DNA of 64,000 nt from Anaspis maculata (taxonomy: Eukaryota; Arthropoda; Insecta; Coleoptera; Scraptiidae), in the NCBI GenBank assembly GCA_949128115.1, contig OX421962.1, forward strand, positions 102,020,836-102,084,835, written 5' to 3'. Position 1 is the first letter of the stretch. Every line of letters starts with the position of its first letter. The notes under the pieces are model-generated. The model did no database searches. It was given only the letters and a program-made list of their open reading frames with translations, and was not told where the DNA came from. The position numbers and the translations under genes were made by a program. Below are positions 50,116 through 60,973 of this stretch, piece by piece.

Positions 50116-50960
50116 TTAAAAATATTTCGTGTTGTTTAAACTGTCAAGAATAGCTAAAAGGTTGACCCACCCCAATCTCCTTCTGAGCTACGGGTCACTT
50201 TGGGCCAACGAATTTCTGTGTGAGATTTGCTGGTAATACCCGCCCGACACCCTTATTTTCTCCCCGGTCCCGTTGGTGTCTTATGATAGCGTATTGCCAC
50301 AAAAGCAATGTCTTGTAGTGCTTTTCTTACAATCAGTCGCGATTTTTCGTCTCGTTCTTTTTTTATGACGCGTCATTTTCAGCTTCTCCCCGCCCAACAC
50401 CCCTATTCTTCGGTCCCGTTGTCGTGTTTCATCTTTCGTTCAGGTCCATTTTCACTTCGTTGAGAAGAGTTGCATATCCGACCGGCGCGGCGCTGAAAAA
50501 AACTGCGTAGTTTCCCAACTTTCATGATTTTTTTCTCAAAAATTTGTGGATAATCCGCAATTTTTTTTTAAACCTTAGTTCGGAATCCGCTTTATGACAC
50601 AATCACCAAACTCTCATTTCAACTCACTTTCACTCACCGAATGAAAGAGAGAGGTGGTGGCGCGAAAACTACCAAAACGAGTTGAATGCGTTCTCATCAG
50701 GGAAGTGTACTCGACCGCACATCGAAAATGCGTCAGAGGATCTTGGCGCCGCGCTTGGTATATAACATCCCGCGCTCAGTAATGGTACCTTTCCGATGTA
50801 ATCATATGAGTAGGAATGTCGCGCCATCAGATTTCTCGACCTCTGCGCACATGGTGCCGGGTTAATTCCGTTCGACGATAGGAGCTACGGCTTCGTCATG
50901 GAGTAGCACATATAGAGGGGCCGTCTCGATCACTCATAATCCATCGCCGATGAGCTCCTA

Positions 50961-51075
50961 GGATGAGACTTGACCCCCTTTACGAGTGAGTCCTGTCCTC
51001 CGCACGGATGAGTCTCAGCCCACTTTTGGGTGAGTCCCGCCCTCCGCTGGAAAGAGTCTTGGCCCTCCTTCCGGT
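50961..51075 (+). repeat. 22-bp degenerate tandem repeat
   Basis: Four to five units of TGAGTCCTGTCCTCCGCACG pattern in 22-bp register (TGAGTC...CCCTCC...). It is GC-rich compared with its surroundings. Confidence 0.75.
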
Positions 51076-51419
51076 GTATCCTTTAGCTGAGCTGCGCCGC
51101 GGTGCCTCGTAGATTGGATGCTTGGAATCGATGAGCGATAGCCTCGGAATGTGTTCCCCTCTGTCGACGTCTGTGGCTTCCGAAAGCGGGATTCCTGAAC
51201 CTAGTGGGTTGGGGTTAGAACTAACACGGAGCGTTTATTCTGAATTTGTCTGCATGTGGCTGCTGGTGTCTGTCGAGGTGTCTCTTCTGCCATTAAGTCA
51301 CATTTCCGGGTGATTTGCGTTGTGTCTGAGATGAACAGAAAACCGGGACCTGGATTTTGAGATTCGCGGAAAATCTTATAATAATCGGAATAAAATAAAA
51401 TCACGCTTGTATAAAGGAT

Positions 51420-51900
51420 GGTCCAGTTTTTGATACTTTAATTTTGAGAGATGATAGAGAATCAAAAATGAAGGAGACTTATCCGAATTTTTTTTCAAAA
51501 GTGCATAATAACGAAGATATAGCCCTTCAAAGTTGGGAATAAAAAATTATCGTTTTTTTCGAATTATTTTTTTACCGTTCAACCGATTTTGTTCAAATTT
51601 GAACCAAAGTTTCTCAGTACCTAAGCAAGTCTTTATCGAACGATGATAACGCGTCTCATCAAAATTAATCATGGCGCGAAGATAATAGGGGCACCTCTCT
51701 TTTTGCCCCCAATTGTTTACCCCCTTGGAAATTTTTGAAAATTGTAATTTTTCAGTTCTATGTTCAATTTGAAAGAACAAGTTACTTCTGCAAAATTTTG
51801 ATTAGAGGCTTCGTTTTTGAGATATCTTGGTTTGAAACTTTGAAAAACATCTAGAAATCCTCACTTTCAAGAGCCTAAAAAATTTTGTTACCTGAAAACT
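51420..51900. other. AT-rich sequence, no gene recognised
   Basis: Low-complexity AT-rich sequence resembling dispersed repeat, without visible terminal repeats or coding motifs. Confidence 0.4.
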
Positions 51901-51969
51901 TCTTGGCGACCAGACACTTCATCTAGTTTTGCAATGTCTATAGGCGAAGTCACCTGACACTCCTGACAG

Positions 51970-52095
51970 TGGATAAATGCGTGGTGGACCTTTTTCCGGT
52001 GGATCGTTTCAGCAGTGGATGTCTTCGCGGTGGTAGAACTCGGGGATAAATGAGTCGTGGATCTTTTTCCGATGGGACGTTTGAGCTGAAGGCTG
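51970..52095 (+). repeat. ~40-bp imperfect direct repeat
   Basis: GGATAAATGCGTGGTGGACC with TTTTTCCGGTGGATCGTTT and GGATAAATGAGTCGTGGATC with TTTTTCCGATGGGACGTTT are about 70 bp apart. Confidence 0.7.
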
Positions 52096-52171
52096 ATTTC
52101 GCCGTGGACTGCTGAGTATGAACCCGGAAACGGAGTCAATAAAAAAAAAAGGTCTAGTGGGTCTCTGAAGA

Positions 52172-52925
52172 AACATATTATCCGTTTCACCTTTATTTGC
52201 CACGCAGCAAGCTATGAGAAATTTCAGTTACATTGGTACGCCTGAGACATACAGCAGGTGGTTTCACGCAGTGGAGGTTATGTAGCTCTGACAGTCTTGA
52301 CACGCGGATGACGCCGCACCGTGGAAGAAAATTTGGAACGGGAGCCTAGCCCGGAACAAGCGAGGAAAAAATGTCGCGGCAGGTGCAGGTGAATGGATTG
52401 TCAAGATTCGGGAGCGAAATCTTGACCCCTTGAACATCCAAGCCCGGGCAGGGGGAGGAAGAAACTCCTTGGCATCTGCTGCAAATACCACTGTAACTAT
52501 TCGTAGGTGTTGGACCAGGAACAAAACTATGGGCTTTTATAGAGGTGATGGACAGGAAGCAAGTATGGACTAGGTTTTTAGGCACCAGCTCCCTGTCCAT
52601 GAACCAAAACGAAAATTGCTTGGCTCATATAAGTCAAACATGACCTGAGAGTGAAGGAACCGTACGTAGGTTTCTACTTACCCCAAAAATTAACGCACCC
52701 ACTGCAATGTTTTGGGCCATGTCCGGTTGCAGGCGTTTAATATACTGGTAATGCCGCAGAACTTGCATTTTTGTCTTGTGCGGGATAATTTTCGGCATCT
52801 TGTATTTTGACGTTGTCAAAATTTGTCAATCAATTCAGGAGCTGTCGTCAGTGGGTATGCTAAACCTAACAAAATAATATCATGGCTTGCTGGGTGGCAA
52901 ATAAGGGTGAAACGGATAATATGTA
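52172..52925. mobile_element. ~750-bp element with 40-bp inverted ends
   Basis: ACATATTATCCGTTTCACC with TTTATTTGCCACGCAGCAAGC at left (52172-52212) is mirrored by GCTTGCTGGGTGGCAAATAA and GGGTGAAACGGATAATATGT at right. It contains the exon-like minus-strand frame near 52801-52685 and another 84-codon minus-strand frame (52346-52600). Confidence 0.7.
52702..52818 (-). CDS. Possible small coding exon, unknown function
   Basis: An ATG-started minus-strand frame at about 52801 encodes MPKIIPHKTKMQVLRHY, then RLQPDMAQNIAVGALIFG, immediately followed by a strong donor (GGG then GTAAGTAG). Without splicing the frame stops about 17 codons later. An AG at the end of CACTCTCAG about 37 bp downstream could be an acceptor, but that intron would be very short. 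The frame lies inside a 750-bp inverted-repeat element (52172-52925), so it may be a captured gene fragment. I do not recognise the family. Confidence 0.3.
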
Positions 52926-53060
52926 GGTATCTATTATAAGACCTTTTCTATTTTTGACTTGAGAAAATAAAATTAAAAGAGTATGCGCATGTAAAGTTAA
53001 ATATATGTTTATTTAATTGATACCTACAGTTTTAATCATCACAGGTGATTTAGAACTTTC

Positions 53061-53495
53061 TCAGAATATGCCTGTGTTCAAAACAAATTCGTCTGGCAAC
53101 GGTTTCGGTATGAAGATATCCGAGCCAAATACTTCCAGGTTGAACTCTTTCTTGGTAGAAAGCCATCCGTAGTCCCCGTTGGTGTTCGGCGGGATCGGTT
53201 TGATGGATCTCAGATCTGGTGGCTTGACGTTGTGGTTGACGTCGCTGAGAAACTTCGACTTTTTCGACACTTCTCGAAGTTTCGCCTGCAGATCACTTTT
53301 GGGGTCGCCAGATCAAAAAATACAGTTTTAAAGACCAGTTTCAACTTACGCCATTTCATCGGCCATCCAACTCCAGTGGGTCTTCCAGCTGGCAGCGGCA
53401 AGTCTTTCCCGCTCAATATTATCCTGCCACATGATGGTGTCTGTGCTGTTATTTTTGATGTGGCGCGTGCCGGTGGTGGATTTTCCGGTAGCCAT
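53061..53495 (-). CDS. CIMIP1/C20orf85-like protein, copy A (two exons)
   Basis: The coding exons on the minus strand are 53495-53350 and 53295-53061, with stop TGA at 53063-53061. Together they give 126 residues with no break. The ATG at 53495 is followed by ATGKSTTGTRHIK, then DTIMWQDNIERERLAAASW and THWSWMADEMA. The donor is GTAAGTTG; the inferred acceptor is AAAAG before TGATCTG. Exon 2 holds SKKSKFLSDVNHNVKPPDL and SIKPIPPNTNGDYGWLS. The pattern D..IW....E..AA..W...W.WM then P.PP.T.G..GWLS resembles the CIMIP1 (C20orf85, LLC1) family of ciliary or flagellar microtubule inner proteins; this is my comparison from memory. A role in the sperm or sensory-neuron axoneme would follow if right. 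A reverse-strand AATAAA lies at 53013-53008. Confidence 0.6.
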
Positions 53496-54270
53496 ATTGA
53501 ACAAAGGTTATGATTTTCGCTGGGTTTTTAAGTAAAAAACGTGAAAAAATACAAAACCTAACAGGAAAAAAGTGAAATAAAATAATGTGAAGGAATAAAT
53601 GTCAGACTTAAACTTAACCATGGTTATTATAATAATTACCTACCTACACACCTACACATAGAAGTTGCACATGCATGGTTGCATGTATACAAGTATAGGT
53701 ATCTATCTTCATAATAATCAGGTAGGTACTGTAGTGGGACGCCTTGAAATTATAAAATAATAAAGAATTAAATATTTAGGAATAAATAAGAATTACGGAC
53801 GATATTGGCTGTGATATTGGGGAGTGACAAAATTGCACACGGGATGATGGTAGAGTCGGGAAGCGCATGCCGACGCATGGATTTGGGTGTCAGGTTTTTA
53901 CACACTTTAGACGGAGGGTGGGAAATAAGAATCGGTCCGAAAGTAGCGACGGGGGTAGAGGATTGGCGTCGGAGTACCCGACAACGGCAGACGTGTGTGG
54001 AGAAGGAAAATTATTACTCGACAAGAATAAGTTATAAGAGTGGGAAAAACCATTGTTAATAGTTGTAGTGGATCAGTGACGAGAAAAGGAAACATTGAGG
54101 TAAGTCTGATTTCTATTGTAATCAAAAGCAAGTTGTTTAACCTATTAGTGGGCAAAGTTGTTTTTTTCAAAAAATATATGTTTTTCTATCATATTTAAGT
54201 AAAAGAGTCCTTAAGAAACACAGCAGAGGCAAAATTTTGAAAATCGATTCATAGGTTTTTTGTATTTTGG

Positions 54271-54290
54271 GCGTCCCTTATAAGGGACGC
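54271..54290. repeat. Perfect 20-bp palindrome in piggyBac element
   Basis: GCGTCCCTTATAAGGGACGC is its own reverse complement. Related palindromes lie at 55298-55313 (GTCCCTTATAAGGGAC) and 55637-55652 (GTCCCTTTAAAGGGAC), the last just inside the right terminal repeat. They are probably subterminal transposase-binding or structural repeats. Confidence 0.75.
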
Positions 54291-54399
54291 TGCTCATTGT
54301 GGATCAAGTTAGTGACAAGTGAAAAAATTATACAACTGTAGAATAAAGAAGAATATTTATTGAATAATATCAGTTATAATATAATGAGGTAACAGCAAT

Positions 54400-55497
54400 A
54401 ATCTATTTGGTCCTTTATTATCCTTGAAGCACTGCTTGGAGTGCAACCGCTCAAACCTCCATGTTCTCTGGAATTCTTGTTGAGCTTCTCAATGAGGGGC
54501 CTAATTTTGTGAAGCCAATTCTCTCTGAATTGAAATGATTATATTAAAAAAAATAATCAAATCTTTTTAGCTGCATGCTGTTCTGCACTATTTTCTGGAC
54601 TTCATCTTTGCTGGACCAAAACAGCCTTCTGTTGGGATATTTCCCATACCCCAATAGAAGAAGAATTCCTAAAAATACATATAACTCATTCAGAGTCAAG
54701 TCCAAGTTGTCGTTTCTTTGTTGAGCATATTTGTTATTCTCCTTATAATCAAGCTAAGCAGCTCTTCATTAAAAAAAGTTTGAAATATTCAACTGGAGAC
54801 TAGAGGCATTAGAGCTGGTCCAAAGATGGTAGTTTGGGATCACATTCTATGCATATGTCATTATCTGGAACTTCCGTAGGATTCTGTTGCCATTTTATTT
54901 TCACAAGATACATCTGTGTTATTAGTTACAAAGAGAAAAACCAGGGGAGAAGTATAGACAGGAAAAATATGTATTTTGATTTTATTGTTAGGCTACCTTC
55001 TGGGCGCCCTTGTAGCTCAGATTATGGAAATAAGTCTTCATTGTCATAGTCATCATCATAATCATATTTTTCTTCTTCTTTGTTTATCAATGCCACAAGA
55101 CTGATTCAAAATACCGCGTGGTAAGTGGTAAGTGGATATTTCCAACATGTTCATCGTCGGAATGATCACTATCAATGGGTGGCAGAATAAAAATTCGATC
55201 AGGAGGTACCACATCGTCATCATCTATGATGTCCAGCAGTTACGCGAGTATCAACTTGCGAAAATGTAGACTTCAAATAGTAGTCATAGTGGGCGGCGTC
55301 CCTTATAAGGGACATCACATTATTCCTAATATTTTGTGAAAACTGTACTTCTAAATCACCGTCCAATCAACCGAATCTATCCACTATAGTTATTTTCAAG
55401 TAATTCATATGAAAAAACCGCCAAAAGTAGTATGAGATTACCCTATAAAGCAAGATACTTACCCTCCACGTTGCGAGGAATAAAGTTCAGAATCCAT
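54400..55497 (-). pseudogene. Decayed piggyBac transposase
   Basis: On the minus strand an ATG at 55497-55495 opens MDSELYSSQRGG before a GTAAGT donor. Around 55255-55130 an acidic stretch reads LLDIIDDDDVVPPDRIFIL and PPIDSDHSDDEH, like piggyBac N-termini. Around 54710-54560 the frame reads LTLNELYVFLGILLLLGYG then NRRLFWSSKDEV, matching the conserved start of the transposase domain. KLGPLIEKLN follows near 54500. Stops and frame changes interrupt it (for example LFP-stop near 55020), and the DDD catalytic half is missing. It is not functional. Confidence 0.75.
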
Positions 55498-55672
55498 TTT
55501 ATTGCTGAAACACCAGTTTCACTTTTTTACAACAAACAACCGCTGAAAACACTTGCCACAAGTCTGGACAATGATATTCGGAGGCGTGCGCTCTGATAAA
55601 CCCCCATTTATTGAAGTTATCAAAACAAATGGCGTCGTCCCTTTAAAGGGACGTTGTCCACTAATAGGTTAA

Positions 55673-57339
55673 TAGGGTTGAAGAAATTGTTTGGTTTATA
55701 AAATGATAGTAGTTTTTTTTGATATTTCGAACAGCCATGATGAGCGTCAAGCTGATTTCAATTCCCTGTAGTTGCTTTGAGCTTTCAAATGTGGCCCCTT
55801 GTTTCAGCTACCTACCTTCAAGACGCCGGAAAAAGGGTGAAAACCTTAGTAACCCTTTCGAAGAGATCCAGCTTCCTACAGAGCATGATTTTGTAGACTC
55901 TATTAGCTTGAGACAAGCACTAGCAGTATTTATGCAAATCAAATCTGGGCAAAATCTTGATCACGCGTTATTTTCCCCATATAATTAAAATATTCAACCT
56001 TTTCGCACGACAAAGAGTCTATGAGCATAAGGTTGAGTTTCCCAAAGAGAGAACCCCTTAAGCAAAGCCAAGAAAATTCAGTGTCGTTTCGAAAATACTT
56101 CAAGATAGGAAGAAACAGAACATCAATTTTGCAGGCTAGTTAATTAGAGGCTCACCGCGACAATTGTGCAACTGATTGCAGATGTGTGTGTGAAGTTATT
56201 CAACCCAGCGTGAAATAAAACTGCTGGATTGGACGGTAAGTCAAACTACAGCACCAGTTGGATACAAATTTATGGAATGTAAACACTCAATTTTATGTAA
56301 ATTATTTGATCGAAAATTAAGACAATGGCTCTAAATTCGAAATACCAAGACAAAACTCACCGTGGGTTCCACAAAACAGATAATACGAGATTAGTTGATT
56401 TCTCGGTTGATTTGCGATTTTTGTTTGTTAATTTGTAGCTGACTGATCAATGGAATTGCTGGTTTATCCCTCAATAATGAAAAGATGATTGGTCTAGTAC
56501 ATATTTCAGGCATTTTTTGTGAGTAATCACCTAGCATTCAGCAGAAAAAAGTCCAGTTAATCTGCAATCAGCCTTGATCGCTGATCATCTTTTTTGTGGA
56601 ACTGACGGTCAGTGAATAACAATCTCTCTTTAAGTACAACGAATCTCGACGAGGTCTTGAATTACTTGAGCAGGGAATTAAAACTCAGATGCGTTAGGGA
56701 ACGGGTTCAACAACAGTTCTGAAAATTAAGAAGAATACGAAACGGTGTTAAATTGGAAGGGTTGGACTAATTCGTCGTAGGGCTTCCGCACGTAATTAGG
56801 GTGTACTTTTTTTCAGAAACCGAATGTAAACTGAATGAACTAATTTCTAACGCTAGCTGATGTCAGCACGTCTGGAAATTATGAAATGAATAATTAAGGT
56901 GAACTTAATTAAATTGGCGATGATTGATTAATTTGTTATAAAGTTGAGGTGTGGTTAAATGACTTTGTTTATTTTTCAACATTTATTCAATTCATCCCCT
57001 TTCAAAGAACGTGAAGTTACTACAGTTAGATTGAGGTCTTGGCACGACGTGAAGTTGGGGTAGATGGGGAATTAATTTAAATGACTTAGGTAGGGTAATA
57101 AAAATTTACGGCAACGAAAAACACAACGTAGGGTCGACTAAACGTATCACAGCTAATTAATTTAAAGGTAGGGAAGGGGGTATCTCACAGTACCTACCTA
57201 CTTAGGTATGAGGTAGAGGTAGGTTGTGGTCCAGATTAGTCCGGATGCTGCTGTTTGAAAATGCACACATTCGCATTTTATGATGCCAAGATGCAGCAGG
57301 GTGGGAGCACAGAATTGTAGGGGTATTAGTTAACTGACA
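55673..57339. other. No gene recognised
   Basis: Apart from the dispersed repeat at 56363-56613, I see no exon, domain or TE end. The 89-codon frame at 55719-55988 has no recognisable motif. Confidence 0.45.
56363..56613. repeat. Dispersed repeat, copy 2 (partner at 31767)
   Basis: Reverse-oriented partner of 31767-32015. It begins GTTCCACAAAACAG and ends GTGGAACTGACGG, so it also has weak inverted GTTCCAC/GTGGAAC ends. Confidence 0.75.
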
Positions 57340-57530
57340 GCCCCGTAGCACAGGTGGTCGTGCATCAGCCTGTGGTACGGTTGGTCCTAGGTTCGATTCC
57401 TAGTCATGTCTGGGTGTTTTGTGCTGTCCACAATTTGCGTTGATTAAGGTGTTGTCAATTGTATAAAAATTAAATAAAACGCAAATAACTCCTATGGCGT
57501 TGAAGAAGCCGAGAGGGATGAAAACAACTT
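57340..57530 (+). mobile_element. tRNA-derived SINE, copy 4
   Basis: The head GCCCCGTAGCACAGGTGGTCG and B box GGTTCGATTCC are followed by the family body GTCTGGGTGTTTTGTG and AACTCCTATGGCG. The 3' tail is A-rich. I saw no clear target duplication. This copy lies outside CASK, between the two CIMIP1-like genes. Confidence 0.82.
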
Positions 57531-58992
57531 AAAAAAATTGGACCGTTGCCCTTAGTTGCTTCAAACTTGTAGCAATGCAGCCATCGGCGCCAAGAGGGTC
57601 TACCAAAGAACTTTTTTCTCGTTTATTTCCTTTCAGTCAGGTTGCGTGAAACGAAAAAGAGACATATTATGCTTGCAAAAGGTCTCAAAGAAAAAATTTT
57701 GTTCAATACATATAAGTATAGTCTATAGGCTCAATTTTTCAAAAGTGCTCTCTAAAGTGTGTTCAGCGGCATGAAAAGGTAACCGGTTGGTGATGACACT
57801 TTCAGAGTAATTTGACCCCGCTGGATTCGGGAATCCCGATTTCTAGAACGAAAAATGGTGGCTTTCTGGGGCGGAGCCCTAATTTTCGACTTTTTTCCAG
57901 TTTCAAGCTTTTCTAATTTTTTGCGTTCAACCAGCTAGAAGTCGAAAATGATAATGAATACGCGGCAAAGTTTTTTACATGATTCTAATGCTGGATCATT
58001 TTGTCAAGCCTTCAGAATAGCTTTCCTTTCTTAAATGTTCATAGTTGTCTTCTCAAATCATTAGGAACCAGAGGTACAAAAATATGACACAAAAACTTCG
58101 ACTGCAGTACTCATCGCCTGGAATTCGCATCTCGGCCGAAAAATTATCCGATTAAGCCCGAACTGGTCTCAAACGAAAGAAAGTAGGTCATAAAATGTCT
58201 TACTATCACAGATCTTACTATGCATGCAGCTAATGGCGGAACACTTCCGGTGAAAGTGGAGCCCGCCAAATTCAAATTTTTGCACCTCAGTCAGATTAGT
58301 ACGGGAAAGAGAGTGGAAAAATCCTCGGACAAAATATGGACGTCCTAAAAACTTGAAATTCTGTTCAGAATTGAATGCCCTACTACATATCCAAAATCTC
58401 TTAAAATCGCACCTCGGGGTTTTGAGTTATTCGAGAGGGGGGTTGAAAAATTGCAAATCAAACTGGAAGGGATTAAACCCGTCAATCCATTGGATGCAAA
58501 TACGTCGTAATTCAACGCATGATATCCCGTTGATACTACCGTATGTTCGTTAAAATCATGAATTAGGGCAGGCTGTGAACTTTGAAACGTAGTCTATCGA
58601 AAGTAGATTGGATTGGACGTCGTGTAGACCCATTTTCAAAATTGACACTGTTCCCGTTTTTCGACCGACAGTAATTTTCTCAAATGCAATGCAAACTTTA
58701 ACATGCGGTGAGCCTCACTAAATATTCATTTTAGGTGCAGACAATGCTGGTGATGAAAGTTGGAGATTGTTGAAATAATTTTTGGAGGAAAAATTTTCGA
58801 AATCGCACCCACGGTTTCCGAATTTTCATCTCTGAAAAAACTACAAATTTTCCAACGTTTTATCCCGTCAACAGAATACAGATAGATCTTCACCATTTTT
58901 TTTTAAACAAGAGGTAACTAACTGGCTTCTGAACATTTTCCAACTTTTTTAGCGCATTTTCGTAGGAAATACGCTATTAGCCGCGCTTTGAT

Positions 58993-59036
58993 GTCCGTCC
59001 GTCTGTCCGTCTGTCCGTCTGTCCGTCTGTCCGTCT
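58993..59036 (+). repeat. (GTCCGTCT)n tandem repeat
   Basis: Five to six GTCCGTCT units. The flanking sequence CGCATTTTCGTAGGAAATACGC is a near palindrome. Confidence 0.9.
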
Positions 59037-59210
59037 TGTAGTTGAACTCCTCCTAAACGAAAAGTCGTAGCGGTATCGGGTTTTTTGCAAATTAATGCTG
59101 TATGTCTGTGGATGGGAATAGGCACAAAAAATATTTAGTCAGACCGCACGATTGCAAGAAGAAAATTAAAATGTTTAAAAAGTATTTAGTGTGTTTAAGG
59201 TATTCAACGC

Positions 59211-59550
59211 TACGGTGTGAACTTCTGCATTGAGGAATCTTGCGAACCGTTCTAGATACATGCATACATGCAGCGAACGAAATGTGCACAAATCAATGGA
59301 GACATTTTTAGTGAGAGAATCATTTTGATTCCTTTATTGCAATAGAAGATATAATTTTTTTAAGAAAAGGTTTCATCCCGCGATTTCACATTTGTCGGTT
59401 TTTATCGCTACACTGTGAACTTCTGCATCGAGGAATCTTGCAAACTGTTCTGGATACATCTAGCGAACGAAAGATGCATAAAGATATGAAGAAATTTTCC
59501 GTGAAAAAATCAACCTGATTGATTCATTCTCAAGGAAGATATCTCTATTT
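59211..59550 (+). repeat. ~140-bp direct repeat pair
   Basis: GTGAACTTCTGCAT(T/C)GAGGAA, then CAGCGAACGAAA and GAAGATAT occur at about 59215 and 59408 with the same order and spacing. Confidence 0.75.
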
Positions 59551-60164
59551 TTATGCGGAATCTATACTTATGCACTTGATGCGGATGCGATTTTCAAGTC
59601 GCGGCGCTGAAGTTCTAAATACAAGCTGCTTCTGGCTCCGTGCTTGTGATTGATATAGGTATAATTCTCACTCATTCAGGATATTTTCTAGTTTTGGTTA
59701 ATGTCATTCTGTTGTTTTAATTTATTATTGACTACTCGTGTTTTCATAAAGATTGATGATTTCTTGTGGTAGTTTTGAGACAATCTGTTTACAGGTTACA
59801 GTGAACAGTGTACTCATCTGCACTCCGAAAATGCGCTCATGAGACTCACCCCCGTGAGGACTTTGCTACTTGTCTTCAATTTCCCGGTAATTTCTTTGTT
59901 GAAAATGTAAAACAAGTCTGGATTTTCGAGACCGGACTTGAATGACTGAGCTTAAAGTGAAGCCGTAATTGACGATTTTTACAATAAAGATGATATGAAA
60001 TAAGATTTGAGGTTTTCCCGGAAAATTCAAATTTTCAAAATTTTCAGTCTCTCGGCAATTATTTTCAATCTTTCTGTGGTGCCAGTTTTAGATCGTTCAC
60101 CTTCATCCATGTACCAATGCGTCTGATTGCCTCGCTCGCTTTTCTTTCTACAAGGAAGAAGCAT

Positions 60165-60210
60165 GCAGTTTTTCACAAGGAACCAGATTATGTTCCTTGT
60201 GAAAAACTGC
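60165..60210. other. Perfect 19-bp hairpin
   Basis: GCAGTTTTTCACAAGGAAC (60165-60183) is followed after 8 bp by its exact reverse complement (60192-60210). It could be a MITE remnant or a structured transcript. Confidence 0.8.
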
Positions 60211-60973
60211 AAATTTCCCACTTTTCAGCTTCTGGACAGATTTACACCAACTTTTTTAAACAAAGGGTAAGTGATTATTGAACATTTTCAGGCAATTTCT
60301 CTTAAAATTCCCCAGGTTTTCCACTTCAAAATGAGCAACCAGCCTGGTTTATCGACACCGGACTCAAATGATGGAGCTCAAAATGAAGTCCTTATTAGAA
60401 AAAATATCTCATTATTCAATCTTCTTCTCAAATTCCAACTTCCCATTCGAAGGGACGTCTTATAATGAAATTTCCATCCGTCCCTTGCTACCTACTCATT
60501 GGGAAAGTTAGGTAAAACAACCGATTTTTTGCCTTGTGGAGGTACGTACCCAAGATCTTTTGTATTTTAGACTCAGTTTTTGACCTTTTGTATGTTATAT
60601 ATTAATTATGTTGCATTTCGGATCAAATGCATTAGAAATTTCATTGTTTTCATATTTTAGATCTTTCGTGGTTATATCTTGAAACTTGTTTCCGTCACCA
60701 CCTTAACAGGTGGGTATGGGATGAATGAGGAAGCCCGAGTCAAAAATAATCACGGCATCTGGTGGGTCTGAAAAGAAGGCGGAAACCTGAGTCAAAAACA
60801 CCTTCTTACCTGGTGGGTCTCAAACGGAACATTCCTATCATAAGACTTTTTGTATTTTTGACTTGAAGAAATGACAAAATAAAAAGAAGATGCGCATCTA
60901 AAATTAAGAATATATTTATTTGATACCTACAGTCGTTTTAATCATCATCGTCGCAGATGATTGAAAACTTTTT

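Larger units (their letters stand above)
54137..55672. mobile_element. piggyBac-type element with TTAA ends
   Basis: The left end reads TTAA then CCTATTAGTGGGCAA (from 54141). The right end reads TTGTCCACTAATAGG then TTAA (55669-55672). This is an inverted repeat of at least 15 bp with one mismatch, inside the TTAA target duplication typical of piggyBac. The minus strand carries decayed transposase, and three palindromes of the GTCCCTTATAAGGGAC type lie inside. At about 1.53 kb it is shorter than autonomous piggyBac elements (about 2.4 kb). Confidence 0.85.
57531..60700. other. Repeat-rich region, no gene recognised
   Basis: It contains an 8-bp tandem repeat at 58993-59036, a direct repeat pair at 59211/59405 and a hairpin at 60165-60210. 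The rest resembles decayed repeats. Confidence 0.45.
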
